7,210 nucleotides of DNA from an uncultured Phenylobacterium sp. (GTDB lineage: Bacteria > Pseudomonadota > Alphaproteobacteria > Caulobacterales > Caulobacteraceae). Of this stretch, positions 6,274 through 7,210 are shown in pieces (position 1 is the stretch's first letter; every line of letters begins with the position of its first letter). A program made the translations under genes and the position numbers. The notes under the pieces are model-generated. The model was not told where the DNA came from, did not search any database, and saw only the letters and a program-made list of their open reading frames with translations. The DNA lies in contig CAMFIW010000133.1 of assembly GCA_945952355.1 (NCBI GenBank), positions 1-7,210 of the forward strand. The letters are read 5' to 3'.

Positions 6274-7210
6274 TTCATCCTCTGCACGGCTTGGCGGGCC
6301 TTGGGCGACAGCGGCGCCTCGACCCGGACGGCGATGTGGTGGTTGCGGCGGCCCATGCGGCCATAGGTCAGTGGGATGTTGCCGGCCCGCAGCTCGATCA
6401 GGCTGTCCGGCGTAGCGTTCAGCATCAGCGTCTCGCCGACCTGGAGCTCCAGCACCTGCTTGAGGCTGATCTGCTGCTCGTCCAGCACCGCGCGGACGTC
6501 CATCTGCGTGGTCCAGAGCTCCGCCGCGAGGTGGCCCTCCCAGATGTTGTCGCGGCCGAACTTCTCGCCCATGAACTGCTGCAGCAGCATCTTCCGGATG
6601 GGCTCGAGGGTCGCGTAGGGCAGCAGGAGCTCGATGCGCCCGCCACGGTCTTCCATGTCGATTCGCAGCTTCACCAGGATGGCGGCGTTGGCCGGCCGGG
6701 CGATCGCGGCGAAGCGTGGATTGGTCTCCAGTCGGTCGAGCGTGAAGGTCACCGGCGTCAGCGGCGCGAAGGCCTCCTTGGCGTCGGCCAGGACGACCTC
6801 GACCATGCGCTGGACCAGCACGCGTTCGATGGTGGTGTAGGGACGGCCCTCGATGCGCATGGCCGCCGTGCCGCGACGGCCGCCCAGCAGCACGTCGACG
6901 ATCGAGTAGATCAGGTTCGAATCGACCGTCAGCAGGCCGTAGTTCTCGAGCTGCTCGGCCTTGAAGACGCTCAGGATGGCCGGCAGCGGGATCGAGTTCA
7001 GATAGTCGCCGAAGCGGATCGACGAGATGTTGTCGAGACTGACCTCGACGTTGTCGGAGGTGAAGTTCCGCAGGGACGTCGTCATGTATCGCACCAAGCG
7101 GTCGAAGACGATTTCCAGCATCGGCAGGCGCTCGTACGAAACGAGCGCCGAGTTGATGATCGCACGGATGCCCGACCGCTCGGCGGCCTCCTCGTCGGAC
7201 AGGTCGAAGC
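6270..7210 (-). CDS. fliM: Flagellar motor switch protein FliM (5' end outside window)
   Basis: FliM forms the middle of the cytoplasmic C-ring, binding FliG above and FliN below, and responds to CheY-P. The open frame runs to the window edge (first full codon at 7208). Upstream of the internal ATG at 7121 it still reads FliM-like sequence (RSGIRAIINSALVSYERLP), so 7121 is not the start. About 312 residues are visible. They comprise the CheC-like middle domain with FTSDNVEVSLDNISSIRFGD and the FliG-facing loop GGRRG at visible residues 109-113 (6870-6884). The C-terminal SpoA/FliN-like domain lies at about 232-299 with ISLKQVLELQVGETLML and ends LSPKARQAVQRMK. The missing 50-60 residues would hold the CheY-binding peptide. 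The stop overlaps the following gene's start by ATGA. In Caulobacter fliM is an early gene, usually behind fliL, which would lie outside this window. Confidence 0.96.
   Translation of the reverse strand, partial: FDLSDEEAAERSGIRAIINSALVSYERLPMLEIVFDRLVRYMTTSLRNFTSDNVEVSLDNISSIRFGDYLNSIPLPAILSVFKAEQLENYGLLTVDSNLIYSIVDVLLGGRRGTAAMRIEGRPYTTIERVLVQRMVEVVLADAKEAFAPLTPVTFTLDRLETNPRFAAIARPANAAILVKLRIDMEDRGGRIELLLPYATLEPIRKMLLQQFMGEKFGRDNIWEGHLAAELWTTQMDVRAVLDEQQISLKQVLELQVGETLMLNATPDSLIELRAGNIPLTYGRMGRRNHHIAVRVEAPLSPKARQAVQRMK

Noticed and set aside
6270..7121. FliM starting at the ATG at 7121
   Set aside because: The frame stays open to the window edge and the 29 upstream codons read as FliM sequence, so the ATG is internal.
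1..7210. CRISPR arrays, tRNA/rRNA genes, insertion sequences, phage or toxin-antitoxin genes
   Set aside because: Looked for on both strands and not seen. The window is packed with flagellar genes, and the only repeats are low-complexity codon repeats in protein tails.

Overview
This window is a stretch of flagellar genes from a GC-rich alphaproteobacterium, most likely a member of the Caulobacteraceae (Caulobacter/Phenylobacterium/Brevundimonas group). The reasons are the protein sequences (a FliM with the alphaproteobacterial GGRRG variant, a DUF6468 gene and a MotE-family gene after fliM) and a perfect TTAA-N7-TTAA CtrA box between the divergent flgB and fliO genes. The genus assignment is inference from sequence feel; no search was run.

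Layout. Positions 1-368 hold the first 122 codons of flgB (proximal rod) on the minus strand, cut by the window edge. A 111-base AT-richer gap carries the CtrA box. Diverging from it on the plus strand are fliO (480-764) and fliP (757-1557), which overlap by 8 bases and encode core parts of the flagellar type III export gate. A 132-base convergent gap with two hairpins separates fliP from a minus-strand operon read right to left: fliM (5' end outside the window, 7210-6270), a DUF6468 membrane/coiled-coil protein (6273-5725), a MotE-family protein (5728-4679) and a 994-residue secreted TPR protein (4674-1690). The first two junctions in this operon are ATGA overlaps and the last is a 4-base gap, so the four genes are almost certainly co-transcribed and probably translationally coupled.

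How they fit together. FlgB, FliO and FliP are early-assembly parts (export gate and rod base), and FliM is the C-ring switch protein. The three genes behind fliM are not classical flagellar parts. One appears to place a coiled coil in the cytoplasm next to the C-ring, one places a coiled coil plus MotE helical domain in the periplasm, and the last is a large periplasmic protein with AMIN-like beta domains followed by a TPR solenoid. The interpretation offered in the findings is that this trio forms an accessory scaffold around the polar motor, by analogy with rhizobial MotE/MotC and with epsilonproteobacterial PflA. That is a hypothesis and is not shown by the sequence alone.

The window looks like vertically inherited core genome. 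No mobile elements, CRISPR, tRNA or rRNA genes were seen, and codon/base composition looks uniform by eye.
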